Shown here one piece after another: positions 35,161-47,017 of a stretch of DNA of 64,000 nucleotides. The stretch comes from Amborella trichopoda (Eukaryota; Streptophyta; Magnoliopsida; Amborellales; Amborellaceae). Below the pieces are notes generated by a model. The model made no database searches and had not been told where the DNA came from. It saw only the letters and a list, made by a program, of their open reading frames with translations. Position 1 is the first letter of the stretch. Every line of letters begins with the position of its first letter. The stretch is from assembly GCF_000471905.2 (NCBI RefSeq), contig NW_006494931.1, positions 7,213,222-7,277,221 on the forward strand, written 5' to 3'. A program made the translations under genes and the position numbers.

Positions 35161-35999
35161 TGATTTTAACGTCTACACCCTGCTAGCCGTGTTAATAATG
35201 AAGGGAATACTGGCTGAAGCCACCTGTGGAAGCGAATGTTGCATCAAGCTGATTTTATTACTCTGAGCGCCCTTTGTGGGTTTTAACTTGGACTGGGCAA
35301 GTGGTGCCGTAAAGATGGTTTTCATCAATCCTCCTTTTTATTAAGCTCTTTTGCCCATGGCTTGATGGCCATGTCTGCCCGTTTCCATTTTTACTCACGA
35401 TGCCTTTTTAGGTTTTCAGTATGCCCAGTTTTTATTCACGAAACTCGTTTACTCATGGTTTCATGACCATGCCTGTTTGTCATTTTTACTCATAGTGTTC
35501 CCTTTTTCTGGTATACACCATGCCCATTATTTCATCTTGTTTTTGTGATGGCATGCTTAGGGTCATGCCTTCGGGACCTTGCGAAACAGTTTAACGTCAT
35601 GTGGCTAGGACGTGTACTAATGTTGTTAGGGTCATACAGCTAGACCGTGATGATGATGAATGACAGTCTATGGAGGCCATGGAGTGAGTCTAGAGGTGGT
35701 TTGACTCACTTGGGGAAATGGCATTAGGCTACATAAAAGAGATGGATGATGTATGACATGTGAGTGGATGACGGTGACCCACTAACTTACAACGAATATA
35801 GATGGCAGGATGATTCGCCATTTTGTAAGCACGGGTCAGACTCACTAGGGATTGAAGGACGGTGACGAAGTGAATGAACTCACTAGGGAGGTAATGAAGG
35901 TGGTTTGCGCACACTAACAGGTAGGTTAGGGAAGGCGTGCGTGAAAGTGTACGTAAAGGTGTGTGCGTGTATGTGGGGGGGGCGGGTTTATAGTCATAC

Positions 36000-36670
36000 C
36001 TCCTAGACCTGTGCGAAGCAGTTTATTGTCATGCCAGCAGGACATGCACTATGGTTTAAGGTCATACACCTGGATCGTGGTTATGCAGTTTAAAGTCATA
36101 CAACTAGGATCATGCAGTTTAAGGTCATGCAACTAGACCTCCGCTACAGTTTAAGGTCATATAGTTTGGACCATGGTGCTGAGCTTTATTGTCATGCGGT
36201 TCAGACGTGTACTATGGTTTTAAGGTCACATAACTAGATCGTGGTTGAGCAGTTTAGGGTCATGCAGCGAAGACCGAGGCTGAGCAGTTTAGGGTCTTGC
36301 AGTGTGGACTATGCAATTTAGGGTCGTGCAACTAGAACTCCACTACAGTTTAAGGTCATATAGTTTGGACCATGGTGCTGAGCCTTTTATCGTCATGCGG
36401 CTAGGACATGTACTATGGTTTAAGGTCATATAGCTGGACCGTGGTTGAGCAGTTTAGGGTCATCCAGTGCAGATCGAGGCTGAGCAGTTTAGGGTCTTAC
36501 AGTATGGACCGTGCAATTTAGGGTCGTGCAACTAAACCTCCTCTACAATTTAAGGACATAGAGTTTGGACCGTGCAGTTTAAGGTCATGCATCTAGACCA
36601 CCACTACAGTTTTAAGGTCATATAGCTTTGACGATGCATTTTAGGGTCGTGCATCTAGACCATTGTGTGG
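36000..36670 (-). repeat. Tandem array with 'gtttaaggtcatgcaac' core (T)
   Basis: About 20 units with cores such as 'cagtttagggtcatgca' and 'gtttaaggtcatatag' and irregular spacing. It is the reverse complement of the B array at 5390-6060. Confidence 0.85.
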
Positions 36671-37139
36671 GTCACCATGTAGGTGAAGCTCCAAGGGGAA
36701 TAGATATGTGGATGACAATCTGACTCCCTGAAGATAAAATAGTTAAGGCCATACGCAAGCAGAGGGCTCAGATGGAAATGATGACCTGACGAAGGATGGC
36801 AAATAAAAGCGGACTTCACTAGGGATTATGGGGCAAGCATGCTCTCTGGGGTGAAAGATGAGATTGACTTTCTGGGGATGAGATAGCATAGTGTGAAACA
36901 GACCAACAGAGAATTGAAGGGGTAAGATTGACCTTAACTACAATGGGGATAATATGTTGCAGTATGGGTGCGACTCCTATGGGGATGAGGGATAGGGATG
37001 ATGGGTAACAATTTGGGTGCAACAGATTGGGTGTAACATCACTGGGGATGACAGGTCACCGCTTGGGTGCAACCTCACTAAGGATAAGTGGTAGGATGCA
37101 CAAGACTTCAACCTGGAGTAGGTAACAATAGGGTGTTGG

Positions 37140-37545
37140 AAATACAGCCGGCGCCAAGTGGAGCACTAGTAGTTTCTCATGAGTGTTCAACTAGCGTTGA
37201 GTTCTCAAAAACACAACCGAGGCTGGGTTGTTAAAGACCCAAATGACACTGTGAACAGCCTGTGATATCGTTTGAAGACAACCGGTGCTAAGTTAACCGG
37301 CGCTGGGGTCGTTTGGAAACTCACCCGGTGCTAAGTCAACCGGTGCTATGGTTGTTTTGAAAATGCACCCGGTGCTATGTCAACTGGCACTAGGGTAGTT
37401 TTAAAAATGCACCGGATGCTAAGTCGACCAACGCTAGGGTTGTTTGGAAGGTACCCGATGCTAAGTCAACAAAGCTAGGGTTATTTGGAAGGTACCCGGT
37501 GCTAAGTCGACTGGTGCTTGGGTTGGGTCAATGAGACTTGCTTCA
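37140..37545 (-). repeat. ~43-bp tandem array with 'accggtgctaagtcaacc' core (T)
   Basis: About 8 units containing two half-cores each, 'acccggtgctaagtcaac' and 'cggtgctagggttgtttgg'. In element sense this gives CAGCGCCGGTTAAC-type cores, related to the motif in the LTR arrays. Further cores occur at 38430-38490. Confidence 0.82.
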
Positions 37546-37644
37546 AGCCTCGAGCCAAAGCCCGACCTGGTTCATCGTCGCTTGCCTTCCCTTGGATGTG
37601 AATGGATTTCCCAATTTTTGAGGGGCATTTGAGGGTAGTGAGGG

Positions 37645-39185
37645 CTATATAAGCGGGTAAAATCCCATTTTCCCTCATTTTTCACCAGGGGTAAAAAAAA
37701 CGTAAGCACTTTCTTTAATCATGAGGAGAGAGTGTTTGCTTGAAGTTTAGCGAGACTTTATCAAAACTTCTGCAAGGAAGGTTCTTTGGCAGACAGAAGG
37801 ATTCCGGTGGTTTGGCAGGGAAGACCTTCAGCGAGCAGACTTTGCCAAGAATTTGGTGAGGTTGGAGAGAAAGCAACAGGGAAAGGAGAGCTCTCCAAGG
37901 ATCTTTTTGGGAAACGAAAGAGGTTCTGGCTGTAATTTTTTTTCCGGTAGAAGAGGAGGGAAAAGCAGCAATGAGCATATCTGCACGTCTTGAGCGTTGT
38001 TCGGGGATTTTTAAGGGGTGTTCCCAAACGTTGTGATAACTTTTCGACACTGTTCGTGGTGTTGCGAAGGTTTTAGGGGAAGTTTGGAGGAGTTTTCAGT
38101 GAGGTTCCGGTGACACTCAGGGCCCAAAACACAGGCGGGAAAGTTTTTTCGATGGGTTTTCGACTGCATAGCAGAAGTTCTGATAGGAGACGAATAGTTA
38201 CGGGAGGTGGACCATACGATTGCAGGAGGTGAACCGTCATGGGGAAGTGTACAGTTGCTGGAAGTGGGGTGACGGTTAGCTCCGGAAGTCGTGCGACCAT
38301 TAAGGACGTGTAAAAACTGAATTTTTGAAAAATGAGGAATCTCAGGAAGCGAACAGTCGCGATGGGGTTGGCGCTAATAGAATTACAACCGAGGCTGACG
38401 CTCAAGAAAAGTAGTCGACGGTAGGGGTTAGGAACACAACCGGTGCTGGCTTCTGGAGGACCCAGCCAGTGCTGGCTTCAGTCGGCACTGATCAGCATGT
38501 GTGACTTATCATGTTGTGGAGAATGATGCTCACATGTGGTGGTAGGTCACGTGCGAGGTTTGCGATGTTTGGCAATGAGCTACGTAAGGCGATCTTCATG
38601 GGCCGACAAAAAGTGGTGAAAGATGTGGCGTGGCTTGCGGTACCTATTAGAAGCCAAATCCTTCAGGACAACAGTGAGGTCCATGTTGTTCTGTGGAAGG
38701 GCATCCACTGTGAATGGGTCACGCTCTCCATCATAAGCTAGTTCCTTTCAAGAGCAGCCTACCTTATATGTTCGATTTACATGTCGAGTGAATCCTATGT
38801 CATATGTTCGATTTACATGTCAGATGAGGTATCTGGCTTGTATGTTTGACATACATGTCGGATGGACTGAGGCTAACTTCTTGGAGTGGCTCTGCTTTGT
38901 CTTCTGACCTGTAACCATCCTCTTACTCATCAGATGAATTAAAGCCGACTCTCCAAGTGGTTTCGCTTCTTCTTCATGAGAAGGGCCTTCCTTCCGTGGA
39001 TTTGCATCTTCTTCATGAGGAGGTCCTTCCTTTCATGGGTTTTCTTCTTCCTCATCGGACAGGCATTTGTTTTAGCCTGTAGCCGTCCTCTTATTCTCAA
39101 ATGCAAAAGACTTGTAACCTCTCTAATAATGGGCCTCGCTGTAATTGTAACTCATTTTTACTGCAATAAAAAGAGCTAGAGTTTG
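37645..39185 (+). other. Putative antisense transcription unit in T
   Basis: The plus strand (antisense to T) has a TATA box CTATATAAGC at 37645-37654, then an A-rich leader and an ATG at 37721. The frame from that ATG has only one stop in its first ~87 codons (basic, with RLERKQQGKESS-type composition). Further on lies a 76-codon open frame at 38511-38741. A 3'-UTR-like stretch follows, with repeated 'gtaa' and AATAAA at 39164-39169 just before pol's end. I do not recognise a protein family. The minus strand is also open for 111 codons at 37715-38050, so the coding strand is not certain. Confidence 0.4.
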
Positions 39186-39240
39186 TTTGGACTATCTTGC
39201 TTGTTTTCGCATTGAGTTCCTTTCCTTTGGATACACATCA

Positions 39241-40310
39241 GGGAAAGTACTTTTTTAAGTATCGTCCATTGATAGGGGGCATCGCCTCCTCTCCGTCAGG
39301 ATGTGCCAGTATGTAGGCTCCATTGGGTGAGACAATTTTTACTATAAAGGGGCCTTCCCACTTAGGCTCCAACTTCCCTTTACGCTGGCCATGGATAACA
39401 ATTGCCCTCTTAAAAGCTAAGACTAGATTGCCAAGGGTGAATGAACGGATCTTGACAGACTTATCAAAAGCTCTCTTCATTCTCCCATGGTTACGTTTGA
39501 GGTTCTGCTGAGCCTCTAACCTCTTTTCATTGAGTGCATCCAAATCTCGATACTGGAGCTTAACTCTGTCATCTTCGGTTATTCCTTGATGAATAGTGAC
39601 TCGCAGTGAAGGGATTTGTATTTTGAGAGGTAAATCTGCTTCACCCTCATAGACCAGAGAATAAGGAGTGGAATCAGTAGAATTTTGTGTAGTGGTACGA
39701 TAAGCCCACAGTACATCGGGAAGCTTCTCATGTCAGCTCTTCCTTGTTTTTAGTACCGACTTTCTTAGAACATTGCACAAAGTTTTATTGAAGGCCTCAG
39801 CTAAGCCATTCACCCGAGGGTGGTACATAGTCGAGTACCTTCATTCGAAATTGAACTGGTTAACTAAGCGATAGATGTGAGGACTCCTAAATTGAGGGCC
39901 GTGGTAAGATATGATCCGGTCGAGCACTCTGAAGTGGTATATGATATGATGTCGAACAAAGTAGGCCACCATTGTCCAAGGAACTTGGTTAAGGGGGACT
40001 GCTTCAGCCCACTTAGAGAAATAATCTGTTGCAGCTAGGATAAAAACATGGCCCATTGCGGAAGGAGGGTCAATAGGCCCTACGATGTCCATACCCCATT
40101 GTGAGAAGGGCCATGATGCAACCATAATGTGTAATGGCTCTAGTGGCTGATGAACCTAGCTAGAGTGTATTTGGCATACTTGACACTTTTTAGCATAGTT
40201 TAAGGAATCAGAGATCATAGAAGGCCAATAATATCCCAACATGCGTATTTGTTCATAAAGCTTAGGACCGGACTGGTGTAGTCCACAAATGTTTGAGTGT
40301 ACTTCTCCCA
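39241..40310 (-). pseudogene. pol: integrase pseudogene of element T
   Basis: On the minus strand: zinc-binding HSNICGLHQSGPKLY and CQVCQIHSS, then the core WGMDIVGPIDPP (first Asp), DYFSKWAEAVPL, RIISYHGPQFRS where the usual second Asp (SD) is Tyr, a TGA stop at 39840-39842, and NGLAEAFNKTLC (catalytic Glu). The C-terminus reads LKRNHGRMKRAFDKSV, KWEGPFIVKIVSPNGAYIL and ends NGRYLKKYFP at 39241, the typical Tat pol terminus. It joined cDNA to the chromosome. Besides the lost Asp there are stops near 39735 and 39840 and an upstream TAG. Confidence 0.87.
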
Positions 40311-41240
40311 GCACCTTATTTGCTTCTTGTATGTCTACACATCTAAGAAGAACACTGTCAAATGATCATCTGAAAGGAGCATCTCCCTCAAGGGGAGTAT
40401 ATTTGGTAGACTTTCGACGTATGCTGTTACGTTCGACACCATCTTCCTGGAGCCTGCCATGTTTTAGGAAAGTGGTAATGGGCTCTCTCCAATCTTCTAT
40501 CTGCTCAATTTCTGAGCATGTTGGGTCAAAGAATTCTGGTTCTTGATTTTGACCGTTAGCTCCTTGACTCTATGTTACTTCTTGTTCAGTCTTGATTACT
40601 TCTTTGGCTGACAGAAGTGCTTCAAATGGATAAGGGGGGCACTCGAGGAAGATGTTTCTCGTCATCTGCATCGACTTCGGTCCTTAGCTCGATGTGTCTC
40701 CATTCTGCCACCCAAACAAGCGTGGGTCCTGATGAGGGTAGCTGAATTGTAGCGCCAAGTTTCGCAAGTGCATCAGCCTATGAATTTAGCCTCCTGGGGA
40801 TGTGACTCATGGATACGTCTTTGAACTGGGCCATATATGATTTTGCAGTATAGTGATAGGGCTTGAGAGTGTCTTTTCTCACATCATAGATCCCTTTGAG
40901 TTGTCGGATAACCAACTCAGAGTCGTCATAGATCTTGAGCTCTCCAAGTCGAGATCGAAGGCTATTTCCAGTACGATTATAAGGGCCAGATATTCTGCCT
41001 CATTATGAGACCCAAATTGAGCAAGAGAGAAAGAAAGTTGCAATACACCTCCTCTCAGAGTCAAGAATACTACTCTGGTGCCTCCTCGATCTGATTGGAA
41101 AGATCCGTCAAAGTATAATTCCCACACATGAACAAGGTTAGCACATAATACTTCTTCATCAACGCGGTCACTTGATAGAGGAGATTCTGCCGATACGGGG
41201 TGTGCTAAGAGAAAGTCAGCCAAGGCCTAGCCCTTGATGG
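40311..41240 (-). pseudogene. pol: second RNase H-like domain of element T
   Basis: The frame at 40879-41223 reads ADFLLAHPVSAESPLSSD, then WELYFDGSFQSDRGGTRVVF and SHNEAEYLALIIVLEIAFDL. This is the additional, archaeal-type RNase H found in the Tat clade between the first RNase H and integrase. The first Asp (FDGS) and Glu (NEAEY) are present. The rest, 40311-40878, is a decayed spacer before integrase with frames in several phases. This domain is the main reason for the Tat assignment. Confidence 0.83.
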
Positions 41241-42480
41241 CTTTCTGTGGGGCATATGTGATGTCAAACTCCATCAGCAATAGTGCTCACTTAGCCAGGC
41301 ATCCCGACAAGCATGGGCGTGTCATGAGAAAATTTACAAGATCAACTTTCGATATAAGTTTCACTTCATGACTGAGTAAGTAATGGCAGAGTTTTTATAC
41401 TGCAAAGATCAGGGCCAGACACATCTTCTCAATAGCGGATATTTCCTCTCAGCCCCTTCCATCCTGCTGCTGAGGTAATTTAACACAGTTTCTTTTCCTT
41501 TTTCATTGTTTTGTGTCAACAATCGAGGGACACGTCTAAAGAAATCACATATAGAATGAGGGGTCTTCCCAATACTGGTGTCGAGAGTACTGGAGAATTG
41601 AGTAAATAATGCTTGATGTCATCAAGGGCTGCTTGACATGTTTCATCCTAAATGAATGGGGTACCTTTCTTTAGTCGGTGTGTAAAGGGTTTACAACAAC
41701 CTGAGAGGTTCTAGATGAACCTGCGATGTATGCCAGTTGTCCTTAGAGGGAGCGCAGTTCTCGAAGTGTAGTCGATAATGGCATTTCTTGGAATGCCTTG
41801 ATCTTAACTAGCTCCACTTCAAGCCCTCGATGTCTGACGATGAACCCCAAGAATTTTCCCGAACGCACGTCAAAACGCATTTCAATGGGTTCATTTTTAG
41901 CTGATGGAGATGCAAACGCTTGAACACTTTTTCAAGATCCCTTATATGAGCATCTTTCTCTTGGGATTTTACTACCAGGTCATCCACATAACATTCTACC
42001 TCTTTGTGCATCATGTCTTTGAAAATAGTCGTCATTACTCTCTGGTACATGGCGCTAGAATTCTTTAGTCCAAAAGGCATCATTGTGTAGCAGAAGAACC
42101 CTTTCGGAGTTAAGAATGTTGTGGCCTCTTCGTCTTCGGGCGCCATCCTTATCAGATTATACCTGGAGTATCCATCCATGAAGGAAACAATTTGACAATG
42201 AGATGTGAAGTCGATGAGCATCTCGGTGAATGACAACGGCAAGTCATCCTTGGGACAGGCGATATTCAAATCGCAAAAGTCATTACACACTCTGATTTGA
42301 CTGTTCTTCTTCTTGACAAGAACGACATTTGCTAGCCATTTCGAGTACTTGACTTCACGGATGAAACCTACTTGTCTAAGTTTGGTTATCTTGATGTCTA
42401 TCTACATTTCAAGGTTAGACCTAACCTTTCTTTATTTCTGTTTGACATGTTTGACAGTTGCATCAATGTTGAGACGATGA
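41241..42480 (-). pseudogene. pol: reverse transcriptase and first RNase H of element T
   Basis: On the minus strand: GFIREVKYSKWLANVVLVKK (about 42360-42300), VCNDFCDLNIACPKDDLPL, SFMDGYSRYNLIRMAPEDEE, YTMMPFGLKNSSAMYQRVM and the catalytic YVDD (41979-41990) followed by LVVKSQEKDAHIRDLEKVF. A frameshift occurs near 41870, after which FIVRHRGLEVELVKIKAF is read in another phase. From about 41640 to 41241 the first RNase H is barely legible and contains stops. RT catalytic residues are retained, but the polyprotein is interrupted. Order and motif style match Retand/Ogre-type Tat elements. Confidence 0.85.
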
Positions 42481-43907
42481 ATAGTGACTTGAGGGTCCAA
42501 ACCAAGCATCTCATGATAATGCTAGGCAAAGACATCCCGATTCATTGTTAAGAAGGCAGTGAACTCCTCTACTCATCTAGAGACATTCTCACTGAAATGA
42601 AGGTAGGTCTAGGGTCCGCTTCGTCTCCAAGATTTATTTCTTTGAGTTCGTCAGCTGTGGCCTGACCACCTTCTTCCAATTCTTCTGGAGCCTCTTGCAA
42701 CTCTTCCTCGTTGTTGCCTTGTCATCAACCTCATGTGCGGAGACCCATGATCCCGACATCTCTGCCTCCAATAAGGCTCCAAGGGAGGTCATGCTTCCTA
42801 TGCTTTTCTCGAACCGAGCGACAGAACGGTCAGCCTCAAACGTGGAAAACATGTTCGGTTAGAGAAATTTGTCTTGAAAGTTAGTGGGAAATTGAGGTTC
42901 AGCCATTGCTGCGCAAGGAATGTGGCAATGCGGATCACATGGTTTTTGAGCGGCTATATGTAGTGTTTGGTCTGCACTGGCTGGTGCTTCACAGACTTGT
43001 ATCATGTGGCATGTTTCCTGAGAGTAGAAACATTGCCCCCTCAACTCTCTCAATCTATGCTCGAAGTCAGGCTCAGGTGGCCACTGGGGTTTCTTTGGCT
43101 TGGACTTCTTGCACTTTGTCAACGAAGGTGATTGGGCCTTAGTTTTAGCTGTCAAGGCATCAGCTACTATTAAGAATCCTGCTGCCTATGCAGGGTCTTT
43201 CTCAATTGCTTCCATTGTGTCTTGGTTATGTTCGACCCCTTAAGTTCTTTATCGACAGCCTCAAAGTTCAAACATATCAAGGTTGTACTTGTAAGAGACA
43301 TAGACGAGGAAGAATGAGAAGCAAGAGAAGAAGGAGTAGGATTAGAAGGAGGGGGACTTTTAAGGTCATTCCCCTCATCAGACCGATTTGGGCAGCTTTT
43401 ACGTCATCACCAGGTTTGGATGGGTGCAAAGGGTCTTTTAGGTCTTTCCCATGCTTAGACCACAGTGCTTTTAACGTCGTCACCCTCATCGAACGTTTGC
43501 TGAGTGGGAGATAAGACAGGAGCACCTTCTTGACGGGATGAAGAAGGAAAAAGGATTGTGTTAGGGATGAAGTCCAGGAAAATTGGCAATGGGGGAAGGG
43601 GCCTGAGAAATTCCTGCTTGACTATGGGTTGAGCGGTCTTGTTTCTTTGGCGAGTAGCCCTTGGTGCCCGTCTCTTTCTGGTTTTTTGAAGGGATGTTTA
43701 ATTCGTCTCGCTGGGGTGGCAAACCGCTTTAGCTTGGCGAACCGCTTCTCATCTTAAGAACTTGAGTTTGCTTCGGCCATGATAGGTTATGCATGATTGT
43801 GAATCCAAGGGTTCTACAGAGTCTGAGTAATTGATAGGAAGGTCCTGGTTTGTGAGATCTTCTTGCCTTGATGGAGAAGTGATTTGGGGATCAGTTACGG
43901 GGATATT
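42481..43907 (-). pseudogene. gag-pol linker / protease region of element T, decayed
   Basis: Open pieces at 42634-42852 and 42859-43155 match the region before RT in Tat elements in position and composition (FSTFEADRSVARFEKSIGSM, then the acidic stretch toward RT). I cannot find a DSG/DTG protease active site in any frame, so the protease is deleted or too diverged to recognise. There are many stops between 43160 and 43900. Confidence 0.5.
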
Positions 43908-45660
43908 TTAAAATTCTGGACATTCCCACATCTTCTCTTCAAATATATCAAGGAATGTTGTGCATTCTGACAAATAATGACCTCTTATTTGATGGAATGG
44001 GAACCAACGATCTTCCGTCCCCTTAGCAAGGCAGTGGGGTTGCCTTGCCTGCTTCAGTGTGATTATGCCTTCCTGAAGCATTATAATAAAGAAGGTGTGG
44101 AGGATACGAGGCATTTCATCTTCCTCTTGAATGGTTATGGCATGGGAGACCTCAGCTACCCCGAAGGCCTTCTTTAAATCTTCAAGCTTTATCTGACCTT
44201 TCAGAATCAAAGCCTCAATGATATCCTTCGATGGTAGGCATAATAATTTGCTTGAGTGTCAAGGCCAGATTGCTCAAGGAACCTGGTTTTTGAAAGCTCG
44301 ATCATACTATGTTCCAATAATAACCGGAACAGCGCAGGGACCCATTCCTTCTCGAAGGGATAGACCTTGTCTTATGCTTGGTGAAATAATCACCCCGATC
44401 AAAGTTTGCTTGTGGAGGTACCCGATTGTACAACTGTTGCTGCTTGCCAGCCTGGGCTATTACCTTCGTCGTGCTTACCTCTTTAGAGAGGTCCAATGTT
44501 TGGGAGGGAGACTCTTTGAATCAGTGACCATGACGGCTACACTGACTACCCCTTTCTAATGGCTACCCCATGTGTTATTCGAAGAGCTACCATTGCCCCG
44601 GTTGTATGCTGAACTTGCAGATGGTTGTCGTGGTCCACCATGATGGCGTGATAAACTCTCTATGAGAACTGATTTAGAGATCAACTCTGACATAGAGGTC
44701 GGATTAGAGGCCTCGACATGTAGAGCGATTTTAAGTCGCATGATTTACACGCAAGTCTGGACTGCTTCCTTCTCAGGCATAGGATTAGGATGGCAAGATT
44801 CCTCCATGTTGATATGAATTGATCCACGAGCTCATCGGGGTCTTGAGTCAGGGTGAGAAGTTTGATGGTTTGAACCTCTCTCTCGACCTCATAGAAGTGT
44901 TGATAAAACAATTTCCCCATCTCCTCCCATGTATGCACCGAGTTTGGAGGAAGTCGGGCATACCATTGGAATGCTGGACCATCAAGGGTCTCAATGAACT
45001 GTCGGAGAAGAAGTCTCCCGTCAGTCGCTGTTTCCTGACATGCTGCCTAAAAGTGGGCAATATGCCGGTTTAGGATATGGTTCCATTGAATAGAGGAAAC
45101 TTCCCTTTCTTATAGTCTGGGGGAAACGAGACCTGATTAATATAGGAGGGGTAAGGTTTTGGATAAGGCGTCGTGCCTTGTATCCTCAGAATTTGTCAGT
45201 TCTTTAGGCTATGGATGACCATACCGTCAATATCAGACTGAGAGACAGGATGAGGGACATAATTGTCTTATGAGGTAAACGAAGAGGGCTGCCATGGAGG
45301 TGCACCATCAGAGTGATGGGAATTGACCTCATGGTTAGCCGACTGGATGCAGCGTCGATACAATTGATCTTTTCCATTATAACGTGCACCATGTCCTCAA
45401 ACTTCTTCATGTGCTCTTCTTACGCATCACCGGGCTCGCTTACAACCATTATGCTAACCGTTTCACTAGGGAAGTCAACATTAGTTGTGACTGAGGGCTT
45501 GCGAGCTTGACGGGTCGTACATGGTAAGTCAGTCAATATGGGGCCAGCATGCCCTGACTGAACTCGACTCCTGTATGCGGATCGCGTTTGGACCGGTTCT
45601 CGACGATCTTGGGACGACAGTTGCTGAGTGGCTGGGTCTTCATCTGTGATGGTCACCACA
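43908..45660 (-). pseudogene. gag: gag pseudogene of element T
   Basis: The minus strand shows an N-terminal part at 45660-45204 in one frame (VQTRSAYRSRVQSGHAGPIL, then KKFEDMVHVIMEKINCIDAA). Next comes the capsid core FIETLDGPAFQWYARLPPNS, HTWEEMGKLFYQHFYEVERE and DELVDQFISTWRNLAIL (45000-44780). The C-terminal half LEDLKKAFGVAEVSHAITIQ follows, and a degenerate zinc-binding block WFPFHQIRGHYLSECTTFLD, with FHxxxGHxxxxC instead of the full CCHC, ends at 43908. At least two frameshifts and several stops lie between these parts. Gag formed the particle in which T's RNA was copied. Confidence 0.85.
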
Positions 45661-46995
45661 GCGAATTGGCTGTTTTGACTACCTTGATCACCTCCTTAAT
45701 CAAAATTTGCAGACCTCTATCACATTTAGCCTTGAGATTTTGATGGACCTGACACCAAAATTGCGATCTAGCTCGCGGCTGGTCAGCTCTTCTTGCACAG
45801 GAGAGAGTTGTCTCCATCAGATGCAAAAATGGATGAGGTCAGGGAACTGGAGTCATCTTAGGATGGGGAGGATGAAGGACTAGATCTTCCATCAAGTCTA
45901 TGCCCCGAGCTCTCTTATGAGCTCCAGAGACACAACTGAGGTGACTAAGCTAGTTCATGATAGTACTCTTGGGAAAAATCTTCGAGTACCACAGTTGAAG
46001 GTGCTTGCTTGATGAAGAAGGAGCAGACAGAAGCAGGGTTGACTCATGAGGAGGCCAAAGTCGAAGGCAAGGGGACGTCTAAGATGGCGATGTGTGTGCG
46101 TCCCTTGAAGAAGGATTACGAGAGACCTGAGGGTCAATCCGGGATCATGCAAGTGATCTGGCCTTAGGAGGCCGAGAACTATGAGCAAGTGTCTGTAAGA
46201 GAATAGGTGTAGGCCTACCCCTTACAAGGTGCGCTTGTGTGTGCATAGTAGGAGGGCGAGGAGGCCGTCTCCTATGTACTTAGGTTGGTGTAATAACGAT
46301 TTAGCCTGGAGTAGTGAGATGCATATGAATGGCGTGCACAAGATCTGGCCTTGGAAGTCCCTATCTTGAACACAGTCTCAAGGCAACAGAAGGGTTGCCC
46401 CGAGGTGTGACTCAAGTGGGTGACCCACGGGCCTTGTGATATGTGCAAGGGGTGGAGACCATGGGGTTTTCGCCTCGAAGTGTTAGGCCTCCAGGGATGA
46501 ACACCAGTGGTGCAGAGATGTGGGGGGTAGCCTTATGGCGACCCACAGAAGCAATGGCAAATTGTTTGCCTTTTACAGAAAGGGACTGAGCGGCCTTCTG
46601 GCGTACCTCAGGAACACGACTGGCAAGTGACTTGCCGGTGGCTGGGTGCATGCTGTGTGGGGCAACAGAAGTGCTGCCGATGCAGGGCGCCTTGGTGGAG
46701 TTTCTACCAGAGTGAGGAGATGGGGAGTGAGGGATTTGTAGGTCCCACCTTAGGTCGATCCAGCTTAAGACTTGGGAGTTAGACAAGGGGTCTTTGCTCA
46801 AGATGATGGTCGGGAAAGAAGTCGAAGGAATTTGTACCCTAGGGACACTCTTGAAATAAGGAGATAAGAAAATCCTCGATCCAGATAAATGGATCACAGA
46901 ACCCAGTAGCCATAAGTGAATGTGAAAAGATAATGAAAGAAAGAAATAAAAGAAGAAACTAGCAAAACAAGAATGATCTGACTAAGGGGCAATAA
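45661..46995 (-). mobile_element. 5' leader of element T
   Basis: Untranslated leader between PBS and gag. The part 46340-46995 aligns with 1-750 (element C). A 161-codon open frame at 46412-46897 has no recognisable domain, and its counterpart in C is broken, so I do not call it a gene. The block nearest gag (45700-46250) has short frames only. Confidence 0.65.
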
Positions 46996-47014
46996 GTCCC
47001 CAGTGGAGTTGCCA
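46996..47014 (-). promoter_or_regulatory. Primer-binding site of element T
   Basis: The minus strand reads TGGCAACTCCACTGGGGAC, three bases inside the LTR end. It starts with TGG, complementary to the tRNA CCA end. The Tat/Ogre group is reported to use tRNA-Arg; that assignment is recalled rather than tested. Confidence 0.75.
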
Positions 47015-47017
47015 AGC

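Larger units (their letters stand above)
34051..39240 (-). mobile_element. 3' region of element T between pol and PPT
   Basis: About 5.2 kb without sense coding capacity. In plus coordinates it holds a unique start (34051-34440), a 39-42-bp array (34590-35160), blocks related to 'ccatggcttgatggccatg' (35330-35560), unique sequence, the 'gtttaaggtcatgcaac' array (36000-36670), unique sequence, the 'accggtgctaagtcaacc' array (37140-37545), then a putative antisense unit to 39180. B and D contain the same blocks in the same relative order. Long 3' regions with satellite-like repeats and antisense ORFs are known for Tat-group elements. Confidence 0.8.

Noticed and set aside
46412..46897. 161-codon open frame as a gene upstream of gag in T
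   Set aside because: The homologous leader of element C (1-740) does not keep the frame, and no domain is visible.
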